Assembly (NCBI RefSeq): GCF_012103215.1
Contig: NZ_JAAVNE010000017.1
Coordinates: 41,244 to 105,243, forward strand
Direction of reading: 5' to 3'
Length of the DNA: 64,000 bases
Origin: Falsiroseomonas selenitidurans
Lineage (GTDB): Bacteria; Pseudomonadota; Alphaproteobacteria; Acetobacterales; Acetobacteraceae
Every line of letters starts with the position of its first letter. The stretch's first letter is position 1. Position numbers and translations under genes: made by a program. The notes beneath the pieces are model-generated. The model was not told the DNA's origin. It made no database searches and worked only from the letters and a program-made list of their open reading frames with translations. Positions 1-8,111 of the stretch are shown in pieces.

Positions 1-227
1 ACACGCCCTGGAGCAGCAGTCACGGCCACAGCGCCTGCCGCCAGGCAGTAGAACCCCACCACGAAGCCGGCGCGGCATACCACGAAGGTCCGAGACGCGC
101 CGGCCGCCTGATTCGCGCGCGAACGCCGCCGTAGCCAGTCGTCGAGCGTGGCTTCGCCGCTATCGAACAACGCCAGGTCGTGCGTGTCGTCGAGCGGCGC
201 CGGGGCGCTGAGCCGTTCGGCACTCAC
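1..227 (-). CDS. GNAT-family toxin of a TacA/TacT-type pair (3' part beyond window)
   Basis: The frame opens at a GTG (225-227) that overlaps the TGA of the upstream DUF1778 gene as GTGA, so the two are translationally coupled. The visible 75 residues begin MSAERLSAPAPLDD and include LFDSGEATLDDWLRRRS followed by a segment ending VVGFYCLAAGAV. This is the usual N-terminus of GNAT toxins, which acetylate aminoacyl-tRNA in the TacT family. The acetyl-CoA loop would lie outside the window, so activity cannot be judged. The family call rests on the N-terminal pattern and on its DUF1778 neighbour. Confidence 0.8.
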   Translation of the reverse strand, partial: MSAERLSAPAPLDDTHDLALFDSGEATLDDWLRRRSRANQAAGASRTFVVCRAGFVVGFYCLAAGAVAVTAAPGR

Positions 228-547
228 TCCCACGGAGGCGCGGTTTCCAGCAGCTTGCGAAGCCGGCCGTTCGGGTTGGGCGGCGCGTCGAGCAGCGCCT
301 GGAACTTGGCGTACGCAGCCGGCTGGGTGCGGAACAGCGTGCGGTCGAGAATGGCGTCGGTCGCAGCGCGGCGCGCAGCCTCCAGCATGAACTCGGAGCG
401 CGACTTACCCGAGAGCACGGCGGCCTGGTCGATCAGGGCACGCTCCTCGGGCCGGACGCGGATGTTGATCGCGCCGACGGTGATGGCGGGCTGGGCCTTC
501 GCCGGGCGGCGGGTCGGGGTGGTGGTGCGCTTGGCGGGTGTGGGCAT
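224..547 (-). CDS. DUF1778 (TacA-like) antitoxin
   Basis: A 107-residue protein. A basic, proline-rich N-terminus (about 1-22) precedes a ribbon-helix-helix-like segment, INIRVRPEERALIDQAA, and the family signature GKSRSEFMLEAARRAA. The C-terminal tail ends in RKLL and APPWE, which in this family wraps around and blocks the acetyltransferase toxin. It lies directly upstream of a GNAT gene with a GTGA overlap, the standard antitoxin-first order, so autorepression of the operon is expected. The pair sits at the left edge of the prophage region and may stabilise it; that role is inferred. Confidence 0.85.
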   Translation of the reverse strand: MPTPAKRTTTPTRRPAKAQPAITVGAINIRVRPEERALIDQAAVLSGKSRSEFMLEAARRAATDAILDRTLFRTQPAAYAKFQALLDAPPNPNGRLRKLLETAPPWE

Positions 548-684
548 GGTGGCCTCCGGGGCTGGTTCTACGACTCTGTATGGACATTGTCCACCACACA
601 GTCGTGGCGCTGCTGAAACCCGATTGCGGCACCGGAACCAGAAGGGATAGTGTTTCGACAGTCGTTGAATTGCGACCGCAGCCG

Positions 685-738
685 AGTGGCTCCCGAGCCA
701 CTGACCCGCTGTTCAGCCACAGTGGCTCGCGAGCCGAT
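685..738. promoter_or_regulatory. two tandem palindromes, AGTGGCTC-N2-GAGCC core
   Basis: Positions 685-702 read AGTGGCTC-CC-GAGCCACT, a perfect 8-bp inverted repeat. Positions 721-738 repeat the left arm exactly and keep the core GGCTCGCGAGCC. Start-to-start spacing is 36 bp. They lie in the gene-free stretch between the antitoxin gene (starting at 547, leftward) and the methyltransferase gene (930, rightward). They look like operator sites for a dimeric regulator that I cannot identify. Confidence 0.45.
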
Positions 739-816
739 GGTTCCTTCCTGGCCCCGCTGTATGCGGGGGGCGGAAGCGCGCAACATCGCTAGCGTCAGGC
801 CATAAAACAGGGTTGC

Positions 817-907
817 AGTTTGCACCCCTTTCCTTGTGCGATCAGACAGATAGCCCGCAAACCATACCGTGCCAGGTTTGCACCCGCGGGCCGCATGGTT
901 TGCACCC
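817..907 (+). repeat. iteron-like GTTTGCACCC repeats
   Basis: The 10-mer GTTTGCACCC occurs at 818-827, 876-885 and 898-907; the last two share the 11-mer GGTTTGCACCC and are 22 bp apart. A related inverted copy, CCGCAAACC, is at 854-862. The cluster ends about 22 bp before the ATG at 930 of a ParB-domain methyltransferase. Direct repeats at a two-helical-turn period point to cooperative protein binding, possibly autoregulation. The rest of the 548-929 stretch shows no gene. Confidence 0.5.
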
Positions 908-929
908 ACTCCCAGATCCGGATGGTCCG

Positions 930-2399
930 ATGACGCTCCCCTGGATGGCGGCGAAGATCCTGCTGCGCCCGGTGGCGGAGCTGCGCCCGCATGCCGGCAA
1001 CGCCCGCGTGCACAGCGCCGAGCAGCTGGAGCAGATCAAGGCCAGCATGCTGGCCTTCGGCTTCACCAACCCGCTGCTGGTGGATGAGGACGGCGTGCTG
1101 ATCGCGGGCCATGGTCGGCTCGAGGCGGCGTCCGCACTTGGCATGGCCAAGCTGCCGGTGATCGTGCTGCGGCACCTATCCGCGGCGCAGAAAGAGGCGC
1201 TGCGGCTCGCTGATAATCGCATCGCGGAGAACGCGACCTGGGACCAGGCGCTGCTGCGCGACGCGCTGGCCGCGGTGCAGGCGGCGGCGGAGATCGACCT
1301 CGGCGCGCTCGGCTTTTCGGCGGATGAGCTCGCGGACATCCTCGCGGCGGCTGGAGATGCCGTGTCCGAAGGCGACGCGCCCGAGGCCCTGTCCGCGGAT
1401 TCCGCCCAGGGGGGCGGCGCGACTGGGGCGGCGGTGACGGAGGAAGGGCCGGCGGAGGATCCCGCCGACGCCGATCCGGAGCCGCCGCGCCAGGCCGTCA
1501 CCCGCCCCGGCGACCTGTGGCTACTGGGCGAGCACCGCCTGCTCTGCGGCGACAGCACCGACGCCGCCACCGTGGCCCGCGTGATGGGACCAGAGCGCGC
1601 CGCGCTGCTGTTCACGTCGCCGCCCTACGGCAACCAACGCGACTACACCACCGGTGGCGGCACCGATTGGGATGCCCTGATGCAGGGCGTATTCCAGCAT
1701 CTCGACGCGGTCATGCGGCCCGATGGTCAGGTGCTGGTGAACCTCGGCCTGATACACCGCGACAATGAATGGCAGCCCTATTGGGCGGCATGGCTCGACT
1801 GGATGCGCTCACGCGGCTGGCGGCGGTTCGGGCTCTACACCTGGGACCAGGGGCCTGGCCTGCCCGGCGACTGGAACGGCCGGCTCGCACCGGCCTTCGA
1901 GTTCGTCTTCCACTTCAATCGCCAGTCCCGGCAGGCCAACAAGATCGTCCCCTGCAAATGGGCCGGTACGCCGAACAAGGGCAGCGGGCTGCGTGCCGCC
2001 GACGGCACCATCTCCGAGTACCAGCACGCCGGCCTGCCGGTGCAGGACTTCCGGATCCCCGACAACGTGCTGCGCCTGACCCGCCACAAGGGCCGCGGCA
2101 TCGAGACCGAGCACCCCGCGGTGTTTCCGGTGGTGCTGCCCGAGTTCCTGATGCGGACCTACACCGACGAGGGCGAGGTCGTGTTCGAGCCCTTCGGCGG
2201 CTCCGGCACCACCATCCTGGCGGGCCAGCGGACCGGACGGGCTGTGCGCGCGATCGAGCTGGCTCCGGCCTATGTCGACCTGGCGATTGCTCGCTGGCGG
2301 ATGCTGCATCCGGACCTGTCGGTGACGCTGGCCGACGATGGGCGCGACTATGATGCCGTGGCCGCGGCGCGAATGGAGGTCACCGCGAATGCAGCTTGA
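930..2399 (+). CDS. ParB-domain / DNA methyltransferase fusion (TSPPY type)
   Basis: A 489-residue protein. Residues about 8-110 form a ParB/sulfiredoxin-like N-terminal domain with the GHGR motif (IAGHGRLEAA). After an acidic, alanine/proline-rich linker comes a beta-class methyltransferase domain: motif IV TSPPYG near residue 229 and the SAM-binding motif FGGSGTT near 422. TSPPY is more typical of N4-cytosine enzymes, so the modified base is uncertain. I chose the ATG at 930 because homology starts there and the upstream in-frame stretch is iteron DNA. The stop overlaps the next gene. Such fusions are common in alphaproteobacterial prophages, where they probably protect phage DNA or regulate. 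Confidence 0.88.
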   Translation: MTLPWMAAKILLRPVAELRPHAGNARVHSAEQLEQIKASMLAFGFTNPLLVDEDGVLIAGHGRLEAASALGMAKLPVIVLRHLSAAQKEALRLADNRIAENATWDQALLRDALAAVQAAAEIDLGALGFSADELADILAAAGDAVSEGDAPEALSADSAQGGGATGAAVTEEGPAEDPADADPEPPRQAVTRPGDLWLLGEHRLLCGDSTDAATVARVMGPERAALLFTSPPYGNQRDYTTGGGTDWDALMQGVFQHLDAVMRPDGQVLVNLGLIHRDNEWQPYWAAWLDWMRSRGWRRFGLYTWDQGPGLPGDWNGRLAPAFEFVFHFNRQSRQANKIVPCKWAGTPNKGSGLRAADGTISEYQHAGLPVQDFRIPDNVLRLTRHKGRGIETEHPAVFPVVLPEFLMRTYTDEGEVVFEPFGGSGTTILAGQRTGRAVRAIELAPAYVDLAIARWRMLHPDLSVTLADDGRDYDAVAAARMEVTANAA

Positions 2400-3657
2400 T
2401 CTCGTGGTGAGCAGCGTGCCGGTGGCAGCGCTGGTCCCCTACGCCGAGAACGCGCGCACCCACTCGCCGTCGCAGGTGGCGCAGATCGCCGCCTCCATCG
2501 CCGAGTTCGGCTTCGTGAATCCGGTGCTGGTGGACGCCGAGGGCGTGCTGATCGCCGGCCACGGCCGCGTCATGGCCGCGAAGCAGCTGGGCCTCGCCTC
2601 GGTGCCGGTGCTGCGGCTCGGCCATCTCTCTCCTGCGCAGGCGCGTGCACTCCGCCTGGCCGACAACCAGATTGCGCTGAACTCCGGCTGGGACGAGGCG
2701 CTGCTGGCCGCCGAGATCGCCCGCATCCGCGACGAGGCAGTCGTCGACCTCGACGTGCTCGGCTTCTCCGGCATGGAACTGGACCGGCTGCTCGCCGCTG
2801 CCGATGCCGGTCTCGGCGATGATGCCGATGACGCCCCGCCACCGCCCGTGGTGCCGGTCACCAGGACCGGCGACCTCTGGCGATGCGGCGAGCATCGCCT
2901 TCTCTGCGGCGACGCGACGAAGCTGGTCGACGTCCAGCGCGCCCTCGGCGCCGGCCACCTCGCGGACATGGGCTTCGTCGATCCGCCCTATAACGTGGCC
3001 TACGAGGGCGGCACGGCCGCCAAGATGACCATCGCCAATGACGCGCTCGGCGGCAGCTTTCCCGAGTTCCTGCGGCCGGCGCTGGCCAATCTGCTCTCGG
3101 TCACCAAGGGCGCCTGTTACGTCTGCATGTCCTCGTCCGAGTGGCCGACGTTGCATCGCGTCTGGCAGGAGGCGGGCGGCAAATGGTCCAGCACCATCAT
3201 CTGGGCGAAGAACACCTTTGCCCTCGGCCGCGCCGACTACCACCAGCAGTTCGAGGCCATGCTCTACGGCTGGAAGGCTGGCGCGCAGCACTACTGGTGC
3301 GGTGCGCGCGACCAGGGAAACGTCTGGCACTTCGACAAGCCGGCCAGGAACGACCTCCATCCGACCATGAAGCCGGTGGCGCTGGTCGAGCGCGCCATCC
3401 GCAACAGCAGCAAGCCGCGCGATACCGTGCTGGACTGCTTCGGTGGCTCCGGCACCACCATGATCGCGGCCGAACGCACCGGGCGGCGGGCCGTGCTGCT
3501 GGAGATCGACCCGGCGTATGCCGATGTCATCGTACGGCGCTGGCAGGAGACCACCGGCGAGGCCGCCGTGCTGGAGGGTGATGATCGCATCTTTGCCGAT
3601 GTCGCCGCGGCGCGCGGCATTGTCGATCATGATGTGATCCAGACCGCCGAAACATAG
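2389..3657 (+). CDS. ParB-domain / DNA methyltransferase fusion (DPPYN type)
   Basis: A 422-residue paralogue of the preceding gene, with the same order: ParB-like domain (about 5-105, IAGHGRVMAA), short linker, then methyltransferase. Motif IV is DPPYN at about 198, the form used by N6-adenine enzymes such as CcrM, and the SAM motif FGGSGTT is at about 351. The ATG at 2389 lies inside the end of the upstream gene (11-bp overlap), so the pair is probably co-translated. The different motif IV suggests the two paralogues modify different bases or sites. Confidence 0.9.
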   Translation: MQLDLVVSSVPVAALVPYAENARTHSPSQVAQIAASIAEFGFVNPVLVDAEGVLIAGHGRVMAAKQLGLASVPVLRLGHLSPAQARALRLADNQIALNSGWDEALLAAEIARIRDEAVVDLDVLGFSGMELDRLLAAADAGLGDDADDAPPPPVVPVTRTGDLWRCGEHRLLCGDATKLVDVQRALGAGHLADMGFVDPPYNVAYEGGTAAKMTIANDALGGSFPEFLRPALANLLSVTKGACYVCMSSSEWPTLHRVWQEAGGKWSSTIIWAKNTFALGRADYHQQFEAMLYGWKAGAQHYWCGARDQGNVWHFDKPARNDLHPTMKPVALVERAIRNSSKPRDTVLDCFGGSGTTMIAAERTGRRAVLLEIDPAYADVIVRRWQETTGEAAVLEGDDRIFADVAAARGIVDHDVIQTAET

Positions 3658-3679
3658 CAATCTCACGACGCTGCATCTT

Positions 3680-3757
3680 GCTTGGCTCGTGCGCTCCACA
3701 GCGCGAATGGTCCGTCACACGCAGAGCACCCCGCCCTGCACCACGACGGAGACCAGC
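3680..3757 (+). repeat. 5' leader module, copy 1
   Basis: The untranslated stretch ahead of the ATG at 3758 is closely related to 5019-5092, ahead of the ATG at 5093. Shared blocks include CAGCGCGAAT, GTCCGTCAC, CGCAG and GACGGAGAC; the last serves as the ribosome-binding region. Conservation extends about 75 bp upstream of two otherwise unrelated genes, which points to a shared promoter, operator or leader RNA. Confidence 0.55.
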
Positions 3758-3994
3758 ATGACCGACCGCGAAGCCCGCGCCGCCCGCAACCAGGAACACA
3801 GCCTGGCCGCCTTCCTGGCGAAGAAGGCCGAATTCGATGCCCTTCTCGCGGAACTCCAGCAGGCCAGCGCAGACCATTTCGGCGCGGATCCCGACACGGT
3901 GCTTTGGGGCGAGGCGGCCTGGCTTTCGGACGCCACGGCGAAGCTGAAGGACATCGCGGACCAGCATTTCCGCCGCGGCGAATACGCCGCCTGA
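3758..3994 (+). CDS. small phage-associated protein, unknown function
   Basis: A 78-residue acidic, helical protein beginning MTDREARAARNQEHSL. It has no membrane segment, no cysteines and no motif I recognise. I chose the ATG at 3758 because GGAGACC sits 5-10 nt upstream and the in-frame extension upstream is leader sequence shared with another gene. It lies between the methyltransferase pair and a DUF3489 protein, in the early/accessory block of the prophage. A role in DNA metabolism or regulation is only a guess. Confidence 0.6.
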   Translation: MTDREARAARNQEHSLAAFLAKKAEFDALLAELQQASADHFGADPDTVLWGEAAWLSDATAKLKDIADQHFRRGEYAA

Positions 3995-4086
3995 CGCGGA
4001 CCACTTCCGCACCGCCCCGACCGGCAGCGCCGGCGGGGCTCCCGGCAGTAGGGGCCGATGACCGGCACCCGGAACCGGAGACCACC

Positions 4087-4947
4087 ATGATGACCAAGCT
4101 TTCCGACAGCCAGCGCGTGATTCTCAGCGCCGCCGCGCAGCACGAGATGGGGCTCGCCCGCGCGCCGAAGACCCTGCCGGCCGCCGCCCGCAACGCGGTC
4201 TTCCGCAGCCTGATCAAGAACAACCTGCTCACCGAGATCAACGCCCCGCGCGAGCATGTCGGGCTGGGCTGGCGCCAGGACGAGGACGGCACCTGGATCG
4301 TGGCGCGCATCACCGACGAGGGGCTCCGCGCCATCGGCATCGACCCGAACGAGGGCGACGCGGGGACCGGCGAGCCCGACTGCTCCGGCATCGAGGGCAG
4401 CGTGCCCGACACGGCGCCGACGGTGGCGCCCGGCACCACGCCGGGGGAAAGCCCCGCGCCCGCCGCCGAGCCCGCCCAGGCCGCGCCCCTGACGGAGGAG
4501 ATCGCCATGCTCGACCAGGCCCTCGCGGCACGCGCCGCCACGCCCCGCGCCAGCCTGCGCGACATCGCCGCGGCGATCCTCGCCGCCTGGGATGACGAGG
4601 CGAACCGGGAGGGCGACATGATCGGCGCCCTGGACGCGCCGATGGAAGCCCTGCGCACCCTGCTCGCCGGCAAGCCCGCCCACACGCCGCGGGATCCGCG
4701 CGCGCCGCGCAAGCCGCGCGAGGGCACCAAGCAGGAGCAGGTGCTGGCGATGCTCCGGCGGCCTGAGGGCGCGACGGTCGCGCAGATCGCCGAGGCGACG
4801 GGCTGGGCGCAGCACACGGTGCGCGGGTTCTTCGCGGGGCTGAAGAAAAAGGGCCACGCGGTCGAGGTGAAGTCGCGCGAGCGGATGGTCGGCCCGAACA
4901 AGACGGGGGCGAAGGGCTCCTTCACCATCTACGCCCTGGCGGAGTGA
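4087..4947 (+). CDS. DUF3489 domain protein with C-terminal winged-helix-like segment
   Basis: A 286-residue protein. The N-terminal about 90 residues (LSDSQRVILSAAAQHE onward) resemble a small DNA-binding or regulatory fold. A proline/alanine-rich linker follows (about 100-135). The C-terminus (about 212-286) carries the DUF3489 pattern: GTKQEQVLAMLRRPEGATV and AEATGWAQHTVRGFF, a predicted helix-turn-helix. Two consecutive ATGs (4087, 4090) follow GGAGACC. The family is frequent in alphaproteobacterial prophages and plasmids with no proven role. A DNA-binding regulator is the most likely reading. Confidence 0.75.
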   Translation: MMTKLSDSQRVILSAAAQHEMGLARAPKTLPAAARNAVFRSLIKNNLLTEINAPREHVGLGWRQDEDGTWIVARITDEGLRAIGIDPNEGDAGTGEPDCSGIEGSVPDTAPTVAPGTTPGESPAPAAEPAQAAPLTEEIAMLDQALAARAATPRASLRDIAAAILAAWDDEANREGDMIGALDAPMEALRTLLAGKPAHTPRDPRAPRKPREGTKQEQVLAMLRRPEGATVAQIAEATGWAQHTVRGFFAGLKKKGHAVEVKSRERMVGPNKTGAKGSFTIYALAE

Positions 4948-4981
4948 AGCATCTCAGCCACTGCATCGAACATCATCGGAA

Positions 4982-5010
4982 GCGCCGGGGATCATCCAGA
5001 TTCCCGGCGC
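4982..5010 (+). terminator. hairpin after the DUF3489 gene
   Basis: GCGCCGGG (4982-4989) pairs perfectly with CCCGGCGC (5003-5010) across a 13-nt loop, 35 bp after the stop at 4947. It is followed by CTTATC rather than a strong T-run. It separates this gene from the second copy of the leader module, so it may terminate or attenuate transcription. Confidence 0.45.
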
Positions 5011-5018
5011 CTTATCGA

Positions 5019-5092
5019 GTTGGCTGCGCTCCGACACAGCGCGAATCGTCCGTCACGCGCAGGGCATCCCGCCCCGCCAGACGGAGACGACG
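5019..5092 (+). repeat. 5' leader module, copy 2
   Basis: This is the second copy of the leader described at 3680-3757, with small indels. It ends in GACGGAGACGACG immediately before the ATG at 5093. The conserved core CAGCGCGAATSGTCCGTCAC is present in both copies, S being G in the first and C here. Confidence 0.55.
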
Positions 5093-5293
5093 ATGAGCAC
5101 CACCATCCTCCCGCACCAGACTACCGAAGGCCCGCAGGACCGCGCCGCCTGGCAGCAGCTTCTCGCCACCGCGCCGCGCAGCACCGACAGCGTGGGCCGC
5201 GCGACGATCCAGGTCTGCACCGCCAGCGACGGGCGCGGGATCTTCGCCACGGTGGACTACGCCACCTGGCAGACCGAGAAGGAGGAGGGCTGA
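5093..5293 (+). CDS. small protein, unknown function
   Basis: A 66-residue protein beginning MSTTILPHQTTEGPQD and ending TEKEEG. The central part, VGRATIQVCTASDGRG followed by IFATVDYATW, looks like a compact beta-rich domain. GGAGACGACG provides a ribosome-binding site. Its stop TGA overlaps the ATG of the next gene (TGATG at 5291-5295), so the two are translationally coupled. I do not recognise the family. The duplicated leader suggests co-regulation with the gene at 3758. Confidence 0.6.
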   Translation: MSTTILPHQTTEGPQDRAAWQQLLATAPRSTDSVGRATIQVCTASDGRGIFATVDYATWQTEKEEG

Positions 5294-5574
5294 TGCCCTC
5301 CGAGCGACGCTGGATCATCCTGGCGCAGGACGGCCGCCACGTGACGATGGGCCGCGCCGCACCGCCGAGTGAGGCGGAGATCGAAGCCGCCGCCGCTGCT
5401 CTCGCCGCACAGGGCCTCGCCGGCTGGCTCGCCACGTTGGACGGGAACTACTGGTCACGCCGCCGCGCGGCCCTGACGCCGGTGCAGATGCTCGGCGACG
5501 GCGCCACGCTGGACTGGTCCGCCGCCATCACCGCCTTTGAAGCCGCCCGCCAGCGCGCCCTTCGTCCCCTCTGA
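5293..5574 (+). CDS. small phage-associated protein, unknown function
   Basis: A 93-residue protein beginning MPSERRWIILAQDGRH. The start is fixed by a TGATG overlap with the upstream stop. A helical alanine-rich segment (about 30-45) precedes GWLATLDGNYWSRRR. I do not recognise a family. Its position directly ahead of the terminase genes suggests an accessory early function, perhaps a DNA-modulating protein. Confidence 0.6.
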   Translation: MPSERRWIILAQDGRHVTMGRAAPPSEAEIEAAAAALAAQGLAGWLATLDGNYWSRRRAALTPVQMLGDGATLDWSAAITAFEAARQRALRPL

Positions 5575-5652
5575 GAAGGCCGGCATCGCCATCACGCGCG
5601 GCGGCTTGCGGGCCCCCATCGCGGCTCCGCGATGGGAGGCAGAGTCGCCGCC

Positions 5653-6168
5653 ATGCCGGAAATGACCGCCTCCACGCGCGAGGCCGCCCGTCGCCTCGGC
5701 GTCAGCGACACCGCCATCCACAAGGCCGAACGGGCCGGCCGGATTGCCCGCGAGCCGGACGGCCGGTGGGATATCGATAAGACCCGCCGCCGCCTGACCG
5801 AGACCGCCGATCCCGCCCGCTCGCCCCTGGCCAGCAGCGCGGGCGCCGAGGCCACGCCCTTCGCGCGTCTGAAGGTCGCGCAGCTCGCGCTCAAGGTGGA
5901 GGCGCAGCGCCTTTCGCTCGACGAGACCAAGCGCCGGCTGGTCGATGTCACCGAGGCCAATGCCGCGCTCGACGAGATCGGCAGCACGATGCGCGACGCG
6001 CTGCTGAACTGGCCCGCCCGCGTCTCCGGCCTGATCGCCGCCGAGATCAGCGTCGACCCGCATTTGCTGCAGACCATCCTGCAGAGCCACATCAACGACC
6101 TGCTGACGGAGGCGGCCGATCGCTTCGATCCCGCAGGCCTCGGAGGGGACCGGTCTCCGCAGCCGTGA
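5653..6168 (+). CDS. terminase small subunit, Nu1-like DNA-packaging protein
   Basis: A 171-residue protein. A winged-helix-like N-terminus (TREAARRLGVSDTAIHKAER) resembles the DNA-recognition helix of Nu1-type small terminases. A coiled helical region (about 60-110, KVAQLALKVEAQRLSLDET) follows and probably mediates oligomerisation or large-subunit contact. I prefer the ATG at 5653; an in-frame ATG at 5632 lies next to the only GGAGG and would add seven residues. The large terminase gene begins 5 bp after its stop, as expected for a packaging operon. Confidence 0.8.
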   Translation: MPEMTASTREAARRLGVSDTAIHKAERAGRIAREPDGRWDIDKTRRRLTETADPARSPLASSAGAEATPFARLKVAQLALKVEAQRLSLDETKRRLVDVTEANAALDEIGSTMRDALLNWPARVSGLIAAEISVDPHLLQTILQSHINDLLTEAADRFDPAGLGGDRSPQP

Positions 6169-6172
6169 GCAT

Positions 6173-8098
6173 GTGCGCCGCCGTGTCGGCGCCATGCTCC
6201 GCCCGCCGCCGCAACTCACCGTCTCGGAATGGGCAGAGCGGCATCGCATGCTCGGCAGCCGCGCCTCCGCCGAACCCGGCCCCTGGCGCACGAGCCGCAC
6301 ACCGTATCTGAAGGACGTGATGGACGCGCTGTCCGCAGTGCATCCAGCCAGGCGCGTCGTGTTCATGAAGGGTGCGCAGGTCGGGGCGACGGAGAGCGGC
6401 AACAACTGGCTCGGCTACATCATGCACCACGTGCCGGCACCAGCACTGGCGGTGCAGCCGACCGTGGAACTGGCCAAGCGGTTTTCCAGGCAGCGCATCG
6501 ACCCGCTGCTAGAGGAAACGCCGGCGCTGCGGGAGCGCGTGGCACCAGCCCGTGCGCGCGACAGCGGCAACACCATGCTGTCGAAGGAATTCCCCGGCGG
6601 CATCCTCGTGCTGACGGGCGCGAACAGCGCGGTCGGGCTTCGCTCCATGACGGCGCGGTTCCTGTTCCTCGATGAGGTGGATGCCTATCCCGGCGATGTC
6701 GCCGGCGAGGGCGATCCCATTGCTCTGGCCGAGGCCCGCGCCCGCACCTTCGGCTGGCGGCGCAAGGCCTTCCTCGTCAGCACGCCGACGATCGCGGGCC
6801 GCAGCAGGATCGAGCGAGAGTATCTTGCCTCCGACCAGCGGCGGTTCTTCGTGCCGTGCACCGAATGCGGTGAGATGCAGTGGCTGCGCTTCGAGCGGCT
6901 GATTTGGGAGAAGGGCGCGCCGGAGACGGCGCGGTACCACTGCACCGCCTGCGACCACCCGATGCACGAGCACGACAAGACCGCCATGCTCAGTGGCGGG
7001 GAATGGCGCGCGACGGCCGAGGGCCAGGATCCGCACACCATCGGCTTCCACATCTCGGCGCTCTACTCACCGGTGGGCTGGCTCTCCTGGGAGCAGATCG
7101 CCAGGGATTGGGAGGCCGCCCAGGGCAAGCCTGAGGACATCAAGACCTTCAAGAACACGGTCCTCGGCGAGACCTGGCAGGAACAGGGCGAGGCGCCGGA
7201 TTGGGAGCGACTGGTCGAGCGCCGCGAGGACTTCGCCATGGGCGTCGTGCCGCCCGGTGCACTGGTTCTCACCGCCGGCGTGGACGTGCAGGACGACCGC
7301 CTGGAATGCGACGTCTGGGGCTGGGCGGAGGGCTTCTCCTCCTGGCTCGTCGATCACGTGGTGATCTCGGGCAGCCCGCGGGACCGCGAGCCCTGGGACG
7401 AACTGGCGAAGCTGCTGGCGCGCGACTGGCCCCGCCAGGGCGGTGGCGCGATGCGCATCGCCCGGCTCTGCGTCGACACCGGCGGCCGCGACACCGCCGC
7501 CGTCTATGGCCACCTGCGGCGGCTGCGGGATCCGCGCATCGCGCCGACCAAAGGCATCGAGGGCTGGAACCGCGCCCAACCGGTGCAGGGCCCCACCCCG
7601 GTGGATGCGCTGGTCAACGGCCAGAAGCTCCGCCGCGGCCTGAAACTCTGGACCGTCTCGGTCTCGACCTGGAAGGCCGATCTCTATCGCAGGCTCTGGC
7701 TCGGCCGCGGCGACGCGGAGGAGCTTCCACCCGGTTGGGTTCATCTGCCGCGCGCGATAGAGGTCGAATGGGTCAAGCAACTGGTCGCCGAGCAGCTGCG
7801 CACCACGAAGGATCGCCGCGGCTTCGCCCGGCAGGAATGGGCCAAGCTGCGCGAGCGGAACGAGGCGCTGGACTGCGCCGTGCTGGCGCGGGCCGCGCTC
7901 TGGCTGCTCGGTGCGGATCGGTATGGCGACCGCTTCTGGCAGCAGCTGCGGGACCAGATCGCCGATGCACCGCTGCTGCCGAGCGAAGTTCCCGCCGCTG
8001 GGAATGTCGCTCCTCAGTCGCCACCACCTGCGCCAGCCGCATCCCACACCCAGCGCGCGCGTGGTTGGCTGGCGCCGCGCAGGGGCTGGCTTCGTTGA
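6173..8098 (+). CDS. terminase large subunit, GpA family
   Basis: A 641-residue packaging motor and nuclease. The ATPase Walker A-like motif KGAQVGATES is at residues 66-75, and Walker B RFLFLDEVD at 162-170. A zinc-binding pair CxxC...CxxC sits at Cys229/232 and 257/260. The RNase H-like nuclease domain begins near AGVDVQDDRL (about 368-377). It matches the lambda GpA architecture and length. The start is GTG 6173; ATG 6194 is an alternative. The C-terminal about 45 residues are proline/alanine-rich, probably the portal-contact tail. Confidence 0.95.
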   Translation: MRRRVGAMLRPPPQLTVSEWAERHRMLGSRASAEPGPWRTSRTPYLKDVMDALSAVHPARRVVFMKGAQVGATESGNNWLGYIMHHVPAPALAVQPTVELAKRFSRQRIDPLLEETPALRERVAPARARDSGNTMLSKEFPGGILVLTGANSAVGLRSMTARFLFLDEVDAYPGDVAGEGDPIALAEARARTFGWRRKAFLVSTPTIAGRSRIEREYLASDQRRFFVPCTECGEMQWLRFERLIWEKGAPETARYHCTACDHPMHEHDKTAMLSGGEWRATAEGQDPHTIGFHISALYSPVGWLSWEQIARDWEAAQGKPEDIKTFKNTVLGETWQEQGEAPDWERLVERREDFAMGVVPPGALVLTAGVDVQDDRLECDVWGWAEGFSSWLVDHVVISGSPRDREPWDELAKLLARDWPRQGGGAMRIARLCVDTGGRDTAAVYGHLRRLRDPRIAPTKGIEGWNRAQPVQGPTPVDALVNGQKLRRGLKLWTVSVSTWKADLYRRLWLGRGDAEELPPGWVHLPRAIEVEWVKQLVAEQLRTTKDRRGFARQEWAKLRERNEALDCAVLARAALWLLGADRYGDRFWQQLRDQIADAPLLPSEVPAAGNVAPQSPPPAPAASHTQRARGWLAPRRGWLR

Positions 8099-8111
8099 CA
8101 GGAGGACGTTC

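Noticed and set aside
3649..3660. 12-mer GAAACATAGCAA shared with 21038-21049
   Set aside because: A 12-bp match between two places in 64 kb is expected by chance, and the flanks do not align.
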